44,397 nucleotides of DNA from Kipferlia bialata (taxonomy: Eukaryota > Fornicata): assembly GCA_003568945.1 (NCBI GenBank), contig BDIP01000023.1:1-44397 (forward strand). The letters are read 5' to 3'. The notes under the pieces were generated by a model. It was given only the letters and a program-made list of their open reading frames with translations, searched no databases and was not told the origin of the DNA. The position numbers and the translations under genes are program-made. The number at the start of each line of letters is the position of its first letter. The stretch's first letter is position 1. Of the stretch, positions 12,714-25,747 are shown piece by piece.

Positions 12714-12998
12714 CTATGGTTCTATGCGCTGGTATGGCGCCTCTCTCGCCTTGACCCCCATGGTCAGACCGACCCAGAAGACCAGCACCCCCCCTGCTAT
12801 CACACCCACCACCTCCAGCACTGTCCACAGTGTGGACTCCACACCACACCCTCCCACTAAGAAGGGGGGGCAGGGTGGGAGTCTAGGTACATAGAGCCTA
12901 GCGTGTAGGGCAGGTCTCCCACAATGTCTTCCACATAATGAACATCCAGTTGAATGGCTGTGGGGAACGGGCCAGCAGATGTGCTTGATGGAGTTCAT
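12714..12998 (-). CDS. Possible small single-pass membrane protein
   Basis: An open frame of 94 codons from ATG 12998 ends in a clear hydrophobic segment (LEVVGVIAGGVLVFWVGLTM) followed by a short charged tail (KAREAPYQRIEP), as in a type I membrane protein end. The upstream half is doubtful. Just before a run of seven G (12865-12871) another frame reads better (IQLDVHYVEDIVGDLPYTLG), with an acceptor-like CCCACAG ahead of it. Either the G run is miscounted by a base or a very short intron lies there. It may be the last exon of a larger gene rather than a gene of its own. Family unknown. Confidence 0.4.
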   Translation of the reverse strand: MNSIKHICWPVPHSHSTGCSLCGRHCGRPALHARLYVPRLPPCPPFLVGGCGVESTLWTVLEVVGVIAGGVLVFWVGLTMGVKAREAPYQRIEP

Positions 12999-13289
12999 CT
13001 GCGGCTGAGAGTATTCATATATATAATAATGGGTACAATTGTCATATATGTTCAGTGACTTTCCATGGAGTATGGGCCGATAGTGGTGTAAATATATGGG
13101 TGTACTATGATGCATGCAATACATGTATTTCAAATTCAATTTATCGCGCAGTGGTCAAGGAAGGAAGAAGACATAGAAAAGGGGTCACTCATTCTGAAAC
13201 CCGTTTCCGATATCATCACACTCATTTCACTCACTCCACGTCCTACATCAACTCCTGCCTCGCAAATCTCAACAGCCGTCTCCCAAGTT

Positions 13290-16200
13290 CTAGAACTCCA
13301 GTAGAGCCTCAGGGAAGTCAACCTCCACAAAGTACATCCCTGAGAGGACCACCACGACCCCAGCCCCACCCAGGGGCAGTACATGGGAGGGAGTGTTGGT
13401 GTAGTCGTAGGGGTACTTGACTGTGGCAAGTGGGAGCCACTCGCCAGTTACTCTGTCACACAAGCACACACGAACACCCAGTACTTCTCTGTCTAGAGCA
13501 TCGTCATACTCAGCATGGACCTTGAAGAGCCCCACAACATGGCGACCCACTCTGACACTGGTGAGGTATTCTTTCAGAGAGGCGCCAGGCACACCAACCC
13601 GAAGACCCTCGTCAATCTTGGTGAACGACAATGCAAAATCGCCCCATTGCGACTTTCCATGACAGGGGAGAGCTATGGCCGTTTCATGGCCTAAAGCGGG
13701 CTCATGACGACACTGGTCAGAGCAAGGTAACCCGGCACTAAGGCATGCCCACTCTCCAGCACACGACCTGTCTGTATCGTCGTAGGCCCACACCTGGGTC
13801 GCCTTGCCTACTCTCCCCACGACACAGACGCACCCTTGCAGCACGCCGAGGGAAAAGACGGAGCTGATATCGGGCCCGCCCTCGGTCTGGGTCCACTCTC
13901 TAGTTGCAAGGTCCAGCACTACCAACTGCAGTGGCACATCACCGTACTGTGTAATGCAAAAGTACACACTTCCTCCCACCAAAACTGGTCTTGTGGAGGT
14001 GATTAGTAGAGTGCTGAAGGTACACTGGGGTATGGGGGACTGATCTAGGGACAGTGACTCCCAAGAGTGTGTGAGGTTGTGAGTGTGCGGATCCTCAGCT
14101 CTGTGAAGAAACCCAATGGTGCCCTCATTGCTGTACATCCCATTTCTCCTTCCTACGCATAGGATCTGGTGTGAGCGGGAGATCAATGACTATCAAAAAC
14201 TAACGTAGAGTCCCCACACAATATATGAGAGTATACCATTTACATACCGTGTTCTCTGAGACTGGAAGCATGAACCTCACACCTTCCAGCGTTGCGTGGT
14301 CACGTAGCACTCTTCCCCGGCTCTCTAGAGTTAGTTATCTTTGAAACGTCATTATGACCTCAGGTCAATTGAAAGCAAATACACTAGTCTCAATGTGACA
14401 ATTCAGTGACCACACTGTAACATGTTGATTCTGTAAATGGGTACCTTGTGCTGCACGGTCAATCATGACCTCAGGCAATAGCACACCCTCCACACCTGAC
14501 CTGTGGTACAGCACAGTCACGTCACCAAACCTACTCTCCCTCACCACCTCACCAATCAGAGGAAGGACTCTGCTCTTGGGCTCATGGGTTGTACCAGTCA
14601 CAGTGCAGGAGGGTGTTGTGTGTTTGGCCAACAATGCACTGACTATAACGTTGCGGCAGACATCTGGAGTGGAGTGGTTGAACACTACTGAAGGACCAGT
14701 GTCAGGCAAGACGAGATCCATGGAGTGGAGGAAGTCGAGTAGACGCCGCATGTTCTCACCCTGATCTACACCGACCAGGGTCACAGCGGAGAGGTCGAGT
14801 GCAGCATGCTCGGCAATATCCAATGAAGAGTGACTCCTGTACATGTAGTGCCAGAGGGGTGTGTAGAGTGGCAGTGCGACACAAGCTGTGGCCATGACAG
14901 AGGCCATTTCCAGTGGGCTCAGGTACTGTGGGGTGAAAGATGGAACAGCCCCCTGTCCTATCATGTTGGCCACAAGTGTGGTGAAAGTGGCCATAGATGC
15001 ATAGTCTGGGAGTGCCAGAGTGCCCTCCAAAGAGCTGGACACCCCCACCTCGATTTCCCTCTCCCACCGAGCCACAGCTGCCGCCACATACACCAGCCAT
15101 GCCTGAGTCGCTCCATCCTTCTGAGACGTGACGCGGCAGGTAGGGTAGGCAGCAGTCAGAGCACCCAGAAGGTAGGCCAGGACAATGCCTCTCTTGGTAT
15201 ACCCCGCCCCAGCCTCCTGTTGCCCCTGTGTTGACACCACACTCGTCACAGTACACAGTAGCTCCATGAGCCTGGTAGCCAGTGAGGACACAGCACCCTC
15301 TGACTCAGACTTTGTGTTCTCAGACACCAGCTCTGCCACCTCTACACCCAGAGAGCAGAGCACTCCATCCTCACCCTGCAAGGTACACCCCTCCAGTACT
15401 CCAGCGGTACTCTTGAGCCTACGTGCCAATCTGTATGCCAACAGACCAGGGTGGACATGGAGCTGGGCCGAGGTCTGTTGCAGGTACTCTCCACCCAGAC
15501 ACTCGATGAGAGAGTCTGGAAGTGAGAGCAGGATCCGCCCTTCATCAGTCTCCATGGAAACAGTGTCGACGTCTGTGAGCTGTCCAACACCATTCATGAA
15601 GTCAGACTGGACTGAGAGGCTCCCACGCTCAATCCATGTATCACTAGGTACATGATATGGGTAGACTGCGTTGGGTTCCCTGTGACCGCCGCTGACAACA
15701 GCGAGAATGAAGGGTCCTACTGCCACTAGGATAGGATGGCGGGCTGGGAACGGGGGCCTGGCAAGAGACACCCACCTGCCATCAGCAGAGAGCCGGAGGT
15801 GCCTCTTTGGACTCTCGGTCCAATCTGCCATGAGGCCAACGACATGGAGATCTGAGCCATGGGAGACAGCACTAGAGCCTACGAGGGGGAATGGGAGGGA
15901 GGGAAGACGACCCCATCCTGTGGGCCCCTTAGTCCAAGCGTCAGTATGGCAGATGGGCTCATAGCCTACTGACTCGTCGCTAGACTGCCCACCGACCAAC
16001 ACTAGCTGATTGTGGAGACACGATGTGATGCATGCATGCCGTCTCTGAGGCCCACTCGATGGAGTAGTAGATATGACCTCTGTGGCCTTGCACACCAGAG
16101 TGCCGGGTACCAGTTCCACCACAGAGACCTGGGTACCTTGGGGGCGAGAATCGTACTCATTCCCATCTCCCAATCCCTCTACCAGGAGTAACTGGTCACC

Positions 16201-18473
16201 CACCCAGGTGACACCACCGACGAGTGCCAAGGGGATGGTAGCTGGGACCGGCACCATCCTTTCAACGGCATGAGACTCAAGTGTACGAAGGACTCCCTCT
16301 AGCTGAGCTGTCTCCCTATCATCATAGTCGCTGCCCCTCCACGACTCACCAGGCACACTGAGTGCCATCCGGGGTGCAAGGGATACCATATGGGAGGGAG
16401 CCTCATGATAATCACGGGTAACACTCACAGTCAGTGGTGTCGATGAGAGGCCAGGGGTGATACGCTCACACAGGCCTACCCGCTTACATGCTCCTCTGAT
16501 GAATGGAAGAAGGGGAGTGATAGCTAGCTGCCAGGGAGAGGCCTCGCCAGGGGTATCTAGAGAGACGACCACGTCAAGAGAGAGGATATGCAGAGCAGCC
16601 AGGAGCCTGGGTCCAAGCCAGGAGTCGGCAGGAGCACAGAGAGGAGCCTCTGACAGATACTGACATACCAGGTCTAGATCAAGCACTCCCTCGGCTCCAT
16701 CACACACCCCACCCTCAATTAGGACCGTCATGGGCACACGCAGGAGCTCTGTGAGGGATGCGAACTCCACACCAACGGCCATGATTACAGCAAGCACACT
16801 CCTGGGAGGGAGGTCAATGAGAGATGAATGCCCTGTGTCGACCGGAGTAACACCGTCCCTCACTCTCTGCAGTAGTGTGCACAGAGCCTCGAGGCCCTCA
16901 TGGCTCCGGCATAGCGCTCTGGCAGCCCACTGAGGCTCAAGTCCAAGGGAGACTGCCTGATGCAGTGTGGGGCTGCACGCATCAGGAGGTGTCTCCACCA
17001 CACAGCAGGTGCTTCTGGCGGCATCGCCTGTCTGCAGAAGGATGGGAGCTCCCTTCTTCCGCAGAAGGAGGACAGAGGCTGGATCTACTGCGCACACTGA
17101 GTGACAGTCCACATTGAAGGTGACCTTGCCCTTCTTGCCCTTCACGCCACACTCTCCACTCAGTTGGCAGAACTTCCAGCGCCCACCATCCCCTCTCCCA
17201 TCCGCATTAGGAGTAAACACGTGCACCTGGTTGAGGTGTCTCTTTCCCCCAATGACCAGCATCATAGGGGAGGGGGAATGTACACGCACTACACAGAGAG
17301 ACTCTGCCCGGAACACAGGCGCCGGCAGCTCAGTCCAGGCATCAGATGTCAACCCCCTAGTCGCCAGTGCGGCCACGTGTAGAGTCAGGTGTCTGAGAGC
17401 CCCATCGCTGTTCCCCAATAGCACATGGAGGTACTCACCCAGCACACTTGTAGCCCAGCGTCCCACATGGAATCTCCCAGGGGGGGTCTGTCTCGCAGTT
17501 CGGACTCTCCGACCACCAGAGGACGGGACAGGGGATGGGGTGGGGCACAGAAACTGGATGTGCCTGAGAAGGGATGCCATACCCCATCCCTTCGACCCAC
17601 CCCCCAGTCTGATACTTCTCTCTCTCTCCCCCTCTCCCACACCAAATGCTTTCTCAGGCGCATCGCCTTCAGATGGGGTATCGCCTAGTACACGTCTCCT
17701 GCCGGATACAGGGGCATGGACAACCCAGAAGTACCTGGGTAAGGGAAATGGAACTGATAGATGGGTTGGGGTTCTTGAGTGACCACAGTGCTTGTCGGGA
17801 TATTGCCGGATTGGGGGGGTGGGGGGGGGGGGGGGAGACTCTATATCTGGTGTACATATTATTNNNNNNNNNNNNNNNNNNNNNNNNNNNNNNNNNNNNN
17901 NNNNNNNNNNNNNNNNNNNNNNNNNNNNNNNNNNNNNNNNNNNNNNNNNNNNNNNNNNNNNNNNNNNNNNNNNNNNNNNNNNNNNNNNNNNNNNNNNNNN
18001 NNNNNNNNNNNNNNNNNNNNNNNNNNNNNNNNNNNNNNNNNNNNNNNNNNNNNNNNNNNNNNNNNNNNNNNNNNNNNNNNNNNNNNNNNNNNNNNNNNNN
18101 NNNNNNNNNNNNNNNNNNNNNNNNNNNNNNNNNNNNNNNNNNNNNNNNNNNNNNNNNNNNNNNNNNNNNNNNNNNNNNNNNNNNNNNNNNNNNNNNNNNN
18201 NNNNNNNNNNNNNNNNNNNNNNNNNNNNNNNNNNNNNNNNNNNNNNNNNNNNNNNNNNNNNNNNNNNNNNNNNNNNNNNNNNNNNNNNNNNNNNNNNNNN
18301 NNNNNNNNNNNNNNNNNNNNNNNNNNNNNNNNNNNNNNNNNNNNNNNNNNNNNNNNNNNNNNNNNNNNNNNNNNNNNNNNNNNNNNNNNNNNNNNNNNNN
18401 NNNNNNNNNNNNNNNNNNNNNNNNNNNNNNNNNNNNNNNNNNNNNNNNNNNNNNNNNGGGGTAGAGTGGGGGT

Positions 18474-18513
<40 letters not shown>

Positions 18514-18780
18514 ACGAGCGCGCGAGTGGTTAGATGGCCAAGAAGACTCTTCATAAAGTGGACACATATACATAGCCATCTGACTGTATCTCCCATGTCC
18601 ACACCTGTATCGATAACACATAGTAATGTACTTATACACCAATACATACTTACCTCTTTGCCATTCTGCCTCATCCAGTGCAGTGACAGGGCTGTCCTAA
18701 CGTCCCCCCCTGGGTGGGAGTCTGGTATTTTGAAATGCCCTCTCTAGAAAGGGACTCTCAAAGAGAGTAGACTCTCTAGA
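13290..18780 (-). CDS. Large kelch-repeat protein B (interrupted by a gap)
   Basis: Exons in - order: up to about 18780-18654 (LSLHWMRQNGKE, donor GTAAGT), 18604-18572 (VWTWEIQSDGY), then an intron holding the N gap and C tracts, 17734-14445, and about 14152-13290 (TAG). More than 1,400 residues are visible; the start codon (probably near 18780-18860) and some kelch blades are missing. Kelch-type signatures: MMLVIGGKRHLNQVHVF, LVLVGGQSSDES, ILAVVSGGHREPNAVYPY with DTWIERG. A helical middle (LDLSAVTLVG, then NMRRLLDFLHSMDLVL) resembles the same region of kelch protein A, and a third propeller-like part (LQLVVLDLATREWTQTEGG) closes it. The 14444-14153 intron was placed by phase and is the least certain. 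Giant exons here contrast with the intron-dense neighbours. Probably a tandem paralogue of protein A; binding role inferred. Confidence 0.7.
17864..18457. other. Assembly gap (594 N)
   Basis: Unknown bases flanked by G runs on both sides (17822-17835 and 18474-18512), which are C runs in the sense of the gene crossed. The gap lies inside an intron of kelch protein B and may hide one or more exons. The homopolymers probably caused the break. Confidence 0.95.
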
Positions 18781-18940
18781 AGAGACTCAAGTTCAAGATT
18801 GTCTATTGAAGTGAACCCTTTCTTTGCCAAAAACAACAGCCCAAGGCAAAGCTACTGCTAGGTGAGCCCATGAGCCAGGCCTAGTGGGAAACAATATCAG
18901 TCATTCACACTCTCATTGCCATCATCATTATATTGAATAT

Positions 18941-21900
18941 CTATGCATCCATGACGCTGGGCACTTTGGAGTCCGCCTTGGTCTCACTTGGAAGCAGAGT
19001 CCACGAGGCGGCAATACCAACAACCTGGTATGGGTCACACTCACCAAGAGAGATGTCAAGACGCGACATACATTACATAAGACGTACCTCAATTGCCACA
19101 AACACCCAGAGCACCGTGTCGTATCCCTTGGTACCCGGTATGGCATCGACGATGGCACCCACAAGAACCTGAGAGGTTAGCCTCTTTCTATGCCTACTTG
19201 GTAGACTAAATAGTGATTGTGTGATAGCTGTGCAGTATGTGAATATAGCTTCACCTGCAAGACACCGGCACTGACGAACATGGACCCATTGAGGATACCA
19301 AAGAGAGTGCCCTGGATGGTCTAGGGTGAGAGAGAGGGATGGGTTGTCTATATATGCATGGTCGTATGTGAATAAGAGGAGAGAAGTGACTGCATGTACA
19401 CTGATGTACCTTTGGATACCGCCGTCTCAGTAGGGACATGGTACCTGGAGGTGAGAGATGGAGGGTGGCTACGAATAGACGATTTCGAATCAGTGCTGGT
19501 AAGGGCGGGGCACATATCATGTCACATAATCAATGCTTATAACAGAGGACTAGAGAGTGATGTACCCACCTATGACGAGTGACATTGCCTGCATGGCAAA
19601 CAGCAGTATGTACAGAGACCACATTGGCAGGACAGTGCCGAACAGGACGAGGATCAGCATGAGACACACACCCTGGGGATCAGTAACACGAATACACACT
19701 GAGTCTGCATGATTGAGAGAGTATGTTGCATGCTCCGTACCACTATATTGTATGCCCTGATGTTGGCCACCTCTCCCATCCTGTTCACAAGGTAGGACTG
19801 CACAAAGCCACCCACGACCTGGCCTAGTGTCAGAGAGAGAGAGAAGGTGACTCACTCACATATATATGAATAATTATTAGCTAATACACGACAATACCAA
19901 TAGCCGCAGCCACCAGGACGATATATCAGATATGGGTAACAACAAAGAGACAACCAATAGAATAGTATATACTATATACACACACGACACTACCTATAGC
20001 CGCCGCCCCCAGGATGGATGATGCCTCCTTGGTCGAGTACCCCCCTGCCTCAGTGAAGTAGGTCACAGCCATGAAGCCTCCAAAGGCACCCACACAGCCA
20101 GTCTGGAGATGAGACAGGAGGAAGACAGGTCGTACAGTCACACTACACTGTAACACCCAAGCCAATAATGATACAAATACATATATGTATAACTATAACC
20201 CCCACCTGCAGTGCCTGTGCCATGATAAGTCTCCACAGAGAGGAGGGCTTGAGGTACACTGGCTCTGTGGAGTCAGTAGCCTCAGCTTTAGTCTCATCCT
20301 CTGGTATCTGCACCACAACATCACCCACACCCTCACACTCACACTCACACTCCTGTCCAGACAGAGGAGGAACCTCCGGAACGGGTCCGTCAAGAGAACC
20401 TATATCTGTCTCATGCTCAGTCAACATAGAGACTAATTGAGCGCCAGGAGAGACGACATTATCAACCAATTGGGAGTCATTGCCAGCGCCTGCCACATTG
20501 TGCAACAGTTGTCCTCCAACTGAAACAGCATCAGCAGGTGAGGGTATGTCCTCAACCTCAGGGCCCTTATCCTCTGTGGCAGTACCATCCTCTTTATAAC
20601 TAGCATTGGTAGCTAAGACGGTATCAGCAGGGGCAGTGTCAGTATTTGTACCCAGGACTGTGTCTTCTGACCCGTTAGCCTCTGGGGTCTGATCCCTGAG
20701 GCCCACTTTAGAGGGGGAACTGTACACAGTACTGGTATGAGAATACACTGACATAACCCGAAACATTCGGAAGGCATTAAAGGATGGAGGAGACATTACA
20801 TATTTCCTAAGATACGTACAGTGCCACTACCACCCCTGATGCTGCCAGGATGATGGTATTCCACTCAAAGACAGACCGCCAGCCTGGGGGTTAGGATGGA
20901 GACACAACTACAAAAGCATCCTCTTGTATATATGGATATATGGATATATATATACTCCACGTACCCATCCAGCTGAGCATGGACTCCATATCACCTCTAT
21001 ACTAACATCATAATTATATACACATATACATATGAGAGTGTGTATATGTATACTATTCCCATACCCATCCAGCTGAGCATGGACTCTACGTAACCTCTAT
21101 ACTAATATCATAGTACACATATACATAGTGTGTGCGTATATATATACTATTCCCGTACCCATCCATCTGAGCATGGACTCTACGTAACCTTTACATAATC
21201 CTCTCTCTCTCTCTCTCTCTCTATATATACTCTCATCGTACCCATCCAGCTGAGCATGGACTCCAGGGGTGACGATGCAAGGTACACACCCAGACCACCC
21301 ACAGAGAGAGACACGCCTGGGAAGGTGAGTGTGGGGAATGAATACACCTAGGATTATTTGTACGCCTCTTGACTGGTTTAGGCAATTAATAGGAAATGCA
21401 AATTTTTTTTTGGGGGGGGGGATATACAGGTATTCATATATGTACCTAGCAGGTATGGATATGCCTCCTGACTGAACCAGTTGGCAGCCAGCTTGTTACG
21501 GGTCAGGGCCACGGAGGAGGCACCACAGGCCAGAAGGACCCTAGGTATCAGCAGACATCTAACCAATAGCACTGCAACCTATGAGATCACATTGCTAGTG
21601 TACATACCTCCCTGCAAGAGCAGTGGCTAGTACATTAGCCTTGCTCAGAATCAGACTGCCGACTTGAGGTCAGGAACTAATTGAAGTCATATTAAGTCAC
21701 ACTAACATAACTGGTGGCCACCAGCTGAAGGCTTGGTGACAAAGAGAGAGTCAAGGTAAGATATAAGGGAGTGTGTGTATGTTTTCTTACCTGCTGACAC
21801 TGCAGACCCAAGGGCCAGGAGAATACGCAGAGACATCTGAATGTGAGAGATAAGACAACAAGAAATACTGATGAAGCATATAATGATATATGGTACTCAT

Positions 21901-22343
21901 TAGGTATGGACAGGAGGGTGTAGGAACACAGCCTTATCTATCCTCCAGGACAGAGAGAGAGAGAGAGAGAGAGCACCTTGTCACTGAGGATGCCTGCCAG
22001 TGGCTGTGTGGCTGCATACACGTATAGGAACACACTGGACACCAGTGCCATCTCAACGAGGGATATGCCAAGGCCACCTGGGGGTGATTAGATGACTACT
22101 AGTATCTCAAGAAATGGATGGTACATAGGAGAGAGAACACACTACTTGGGGAAGGTGGGGAGAGAGAGAGTGAGAGAGAGAGAGAGAAGTATAGTGCTTG
22201 AAGAGTGTGGTGTGAATGTGTGTATGATATACCTTCAGACACTGGAGCTGTGAGGTATGGGGTCAATACAGCTGGTGCCAGACGGTGGAAGCACATGACA
22301 CAGTATATGACAAGGGCTATGAACTGAAGGTCAGACTGGGGGG

Positions 22344-22383
<40 letters not shown>

Positions 22384-22668
22384 ATGTAATCTTAGAGGGG
22401 GGGGGGGGGGGGGGGGGGGGTAGAGAGTGGCTTCCCCTCACTGGTATTGCCATTTAGCGCAATATAGGTTATAAACCCAATACATGCCCAATCTTAGACA
22501 GCTATACCAAATCAGTGGCATAGGTGCACTATATATATGTATACATATATATATAAACATACCTCGCAACGGGTCCTCCACCTCAGCCACCCTCACCACA
22601 TCGGGCAGTCTATCAGTCGATGGGTACAAGGAGGTACGCTGCTCCCTCAGCCACTTGGCAACATCCAT
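18941..22668 (-). CDS. Major facilitator superfamily (MFS) transporter
   Basis: Integral membrane secondary transporter of about 567 residues in 16 exons, each joined in phase: 22668-22582, 22335-22233, 22077-21977, 21836-21791, 21662-21608, 21540-21446, 21316-21242, 20883-20820, 20731-20206, 20102-19994, 19823-19741, 19672-19570, 19444-19410, 19311-19255, 19168-19088 and 19024-18941 (TAG). MFS marks: an early helix with CFHRLAPAVLTPYL, QPLAGILSDK (motif A-like G-x-x-SD-[KR] after TM2), LLACGASSVALTRNK followed by NWFS (TM4 region), and GGFVQSYLVNRMG after the loop. A roughly 165-residue acidic central loop (20260-20731), rich in E, D, S and T, sits between the two six-helix halves. Substrate unknown; the N half recalls organophosphate/anion permeases. 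Exon 1 could instead end at 22563, but that breaks phase. Several exon ends are repeated in the following introns (see findings). Confidence 0.85.
20961..21264 (-). repeat. Four tandem copies of an exon end with its donor site
   Basis: The + strand motif CCCATCCAGCTGAGCATGGA, with small changes, starts near 20964, 21063, 21158 and 21241. Only the copy at 21242 is needed as exon end (reading MLSWMG in the MFS transporter, donor GTACG). The other three sit in the following intron with the same GGATGG|GTA donor context, spaced about 83-100 nt. Confidence 0.85.
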
Positions 22669-22941
22669 GCTCTCTCTCTCTCTCTCTCACTCACTCACTC
22701 ACTCCCTCGAGTCTCCCCCTCTCCTACTCTCCTCTTGAGCCTCTCTCGGTTGCTCTCCTTCCCTTATCTATCTTAAGACGTGGGCTGTTTCGCGTACCCC
22801 CACGTATGGGCCTGTCTCTATGCTATGAGAAGGAGTAGGTCAACGGATTGCAGGACCCTTTTCCTGTTTTTGTTTGAATCTAACTCGATTGTACGGTACA
22901 CAACATCCTAGTAGATGCAGGGTCCACCTCCTGCCAAGTCC

Positions 22942-25447
22942 TTAGTCTTTATTGAGTGCTGGTGATGGTACAACCGCCTTCTGATGCACCCTCAGCCTAC
23001 TGCTAGGCAGACCCGGGAGAGTGGTGGGTAGTGCTGGACTTGGGATGGCAGTTGCAGTGTCGTCTTTGCACTTCTCCTCACTTGCAACCACACTCTCCGG
23101 GAGAGTCTCCCTCCGGGCTCTCTGCTTTCTGACAAAGCAGCAACCTGTGACTACACTCACCACAAGCACCACACATATGCCCAAGAGAATGCTGGCCGAT
23201 AGTCCTGTGTCAGAAGAGTCATACAGTTTACTGGTAAACTGTATGAGTGTATAATAGTGCCTACCTGCACTCATTCTAGAGAAGGTCACAGGTACTTGCG
23301 GCGCTATCAGCTGCATCTCCTTGCCTGGCTCCAGCAACAGTCTGTGCTTCTCGGTCACAGTCTTCCACCTGACGCAAGTGAAGGAGGGATTGACACGACA
23401 TAAGACGGACTCACCTAGACTGGTCCTCCGCCACTATGTAAATATGTAGGTTAGAGAGTATATATATATGTCACATATATAATATATGTGTGTGTTGGCC
23501 TACCCAGACTGGTCCTCTTCCACTATGAATGTGACAAAACTGAGGTCTGGACTACCACTACCAGAAGCGGAGGGGGAGAGAGTGAGGTCAAACATCCTGC
23601 ACCCGGACTGCACGTCCCAACTACGATAGCTTGTCACGCCCATCTGAGGTAAGAGTGACTCTAGAAGAGTCTCAAGTAGAGGAAGCAGAGCCATATCTCT
23701 TACGACACTATCTCGGCGGAAGTAGATTGGGATTCTTCGTATCGATATACAGGATACCTTTCCCCCATAGCATAGTGACACAGGCCTTGCAGCGGTAGGG
23801 GGCTGCACTGTCTCGGGTGTTTCCACACAGTACTTGTTGAAGTGCTGGTGGCCAACAGATATCGCGTAGACATTACCAAGGGCTGACAGTATCTCGTTCA
23901 CAATGCCTGTATGAGAGTAAGGATGTTGTGTGCGACAAATTGTCGCCGACAATATGAGGAGAGTAGGGGACGTACCGTTCTCCTTCGTAGGACCCCACAC
24001 TTTGGACTCCTTCTGGCCCTCGTACACAACCTCTTCCCCACCAGTTGTGGTTGCAGTGCCATCCTCCGCCACATCTACCTCCCACTGAGCAGTGGGTATG
24101 TGCCAGAACACTAGAGACGGGGGTATGGCACCACTGACCGTGTTTGTGTAGGTGCTTGTCACAAGGTCTCTTGCCCACTCCGCTTGAGTGTGCTCCACAC
24201 ATCCGAATGTGGCATACTCTCCCTCACAGTAGTGGGAGTGGGAGTCAAAGGCCCACACCAGTGCACCCACCCCACTCACTGAACCACTGTCCACATATAC
24301 AGGCACTACGTAGTCTGTCCCATGCCCCTCAGTGCTTGTGGGGACACCCAGCTCTGCCAGGAAGAGAGGGTTGTCTTCCCCGCACTCGTCGATGATGTAG
24401 GTCAGAAGCTCCTCCCTGGTAATCAGTCACTGGACCTGTATGTCTACATGTATTGAGTGCATCTATAGTGTACCTCCACCCCACTTGCTCTTCTAGGGGT
24501 AGGTCCTCCCTGGGGTCGCTGTCGTGGTTACTGGGTGGTAAGTATGGGTAAGCGACTGTGAGTATATGTGGTAAGATAGAGTATCCAGCAAAATGAAGTG
24601 CACAATGGACTCAATAGGCAAGAGAGCACATACCCAAATATCAGCATGTACGGCACTTCCAGAACCTTAGTCACAACTGATGGTTAGTGTCTGAGGACTC
24701 ATCACTGATGAGTCATTAGGTTAGTAACCCCCATCAGAGTCTGATGAGGGTCCACTGAGTGTTGGGAAGAAGTCACGTACACTTACACATCTCAACGTGC
24801 TTCCGTCTGATCTTCTCCTCTGGGCCTAGAACGGTGTCACCTGGGGTAATCAAATGAGCATATAATTGTAATATATATATAATATATAATTACGACGCAG
24901 ACATAGGGGCATGTTGATGTAGATACGTATATAGTGTATACTATACATATATGCCTCTCCATCTATGTGAGCATTATGAGTATACTATGGTACGGCAAAG
25001 ACATACATACAACAATATATGTGTAATGAATACTATATATATACATATTGTATATGCGTAGGTGCCCTAGTGGGTATACCCACCTGTGAGCACTATGAGT
25101 CCAGGATGGTACTTGTCCACCAGCCACCTTAGCTGGGTGTATGTATTAGCCGGGACTGGGGTCAGAGGGTCAGTAGTGTATGAGTGTCTAGCAGTCTGAG
25201 TCGTGTTAGACCCTAACAGTAAGAGTGTTATAGTCACTATAACTTATAGTGTAATAGTGTCTAGTAGTGTGGGTGGAGTACCTTCATAGAGATGGGTGTC
25301 TGTGATCTGCATCACACTGAACCTAGGGTCTGACCCACCCTCACTCTGGAACTCCAGTCGCACTATCTCACGCACACTCTCTCTCCCTGTGGCGCACATG
25401 CACACGGCGAAGTAGCATGCTAGGACCAAAAGGGTATCGAGGTGCAT
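22942..25447 (-). CDS. Secreted/type I membrane calcineurin-like phosphoesterase
   Basis: Nine exons in phase: 25447-25282, 25155-25084, 24840-24787, 24676-24634, 24530-24474, 24415-23976, about 23904-23504, 23368-23265 and 23204-22942 (TAA). The N-terminus MHLDTLLVLACYFAVCMCA is a signal peptide. All metal-binding motifs of the metallophosphoesterase fold are seen in order: QITDTHLYE (D-x-H), LIVLTGD (GD), FGNHDSD (GNHD), then LVFWHIP and GHQHFNKYC (GHxH) near the end of the domain. A membrane helix follows (ILLGICVVLVVSVVTGCCFV), then a basic stop (RKQRARRE) and a short cytosolic tail. Hydrolysis of phosphomonoesters or diesters outside the cell or in the secretory lumen is inferred; ASMase-like and purple-acid-like subfamilies are possible. 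The exon end at 23504 is echoed in the next intron (23411-23433). Confidence 0.85.
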
Positions 25448-25747
25448 GTGTGCGTTGGAAAGTACTGGTCTCGGTTTCGGTCGTGGTGTCGCGTGAGACG
25501 ATCACTGTAGAGAGGAGACTGTACAGTGTACAGTGTTCCCCTGATGGTACTTTATGCGGTGCTAAGTCTCCAAGAGTAGTTGTAATACCAGTTCTGTAGC
25601 AGTCAAAGACTTTGACTCAAAGTCATTGTGTATATACAGACCTTGGTTAAAGTTATAGTCTCTAAACCACATATCTGTCCCAATTTAGTCGCTCACCCCA
25701 GCCGTCCCAACCCCCTGCCACTTCACCACAAGTGCTTGGTTGATAGG
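25448..25747. other. Intergenic spacer
   Basis: About 300 bases upstream of the phosphoesterase start and downstream of the next gene on the same strand. It should hold the phosphoesterase promoter; no clear motif seen. Confidence 0.35.

Noticed and set aside
17396-17442. 46-nt GTGAGT...CTCTCAG segment in kelch protein B
   Set aside because: Removing it would shift out of a long coding frame that is convincing on both sides.
14465-17782. Many + strand frames of 60-220 codons
   Set aside because: Shadows of the kelch protein B coding strand; none shows start context, splice logic or recognisable motifs.
20961-21264. CRISPR-like array
   Set aside because: Repeats are imperfect, few and match an exon end; the context is a eukaryotic intron.
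22338-22420. GA and G runs as telomeric repeat
   Set aside because: Simple (GA)n and G runs inside an intron, with genes on both sides and no telomere-like unit.
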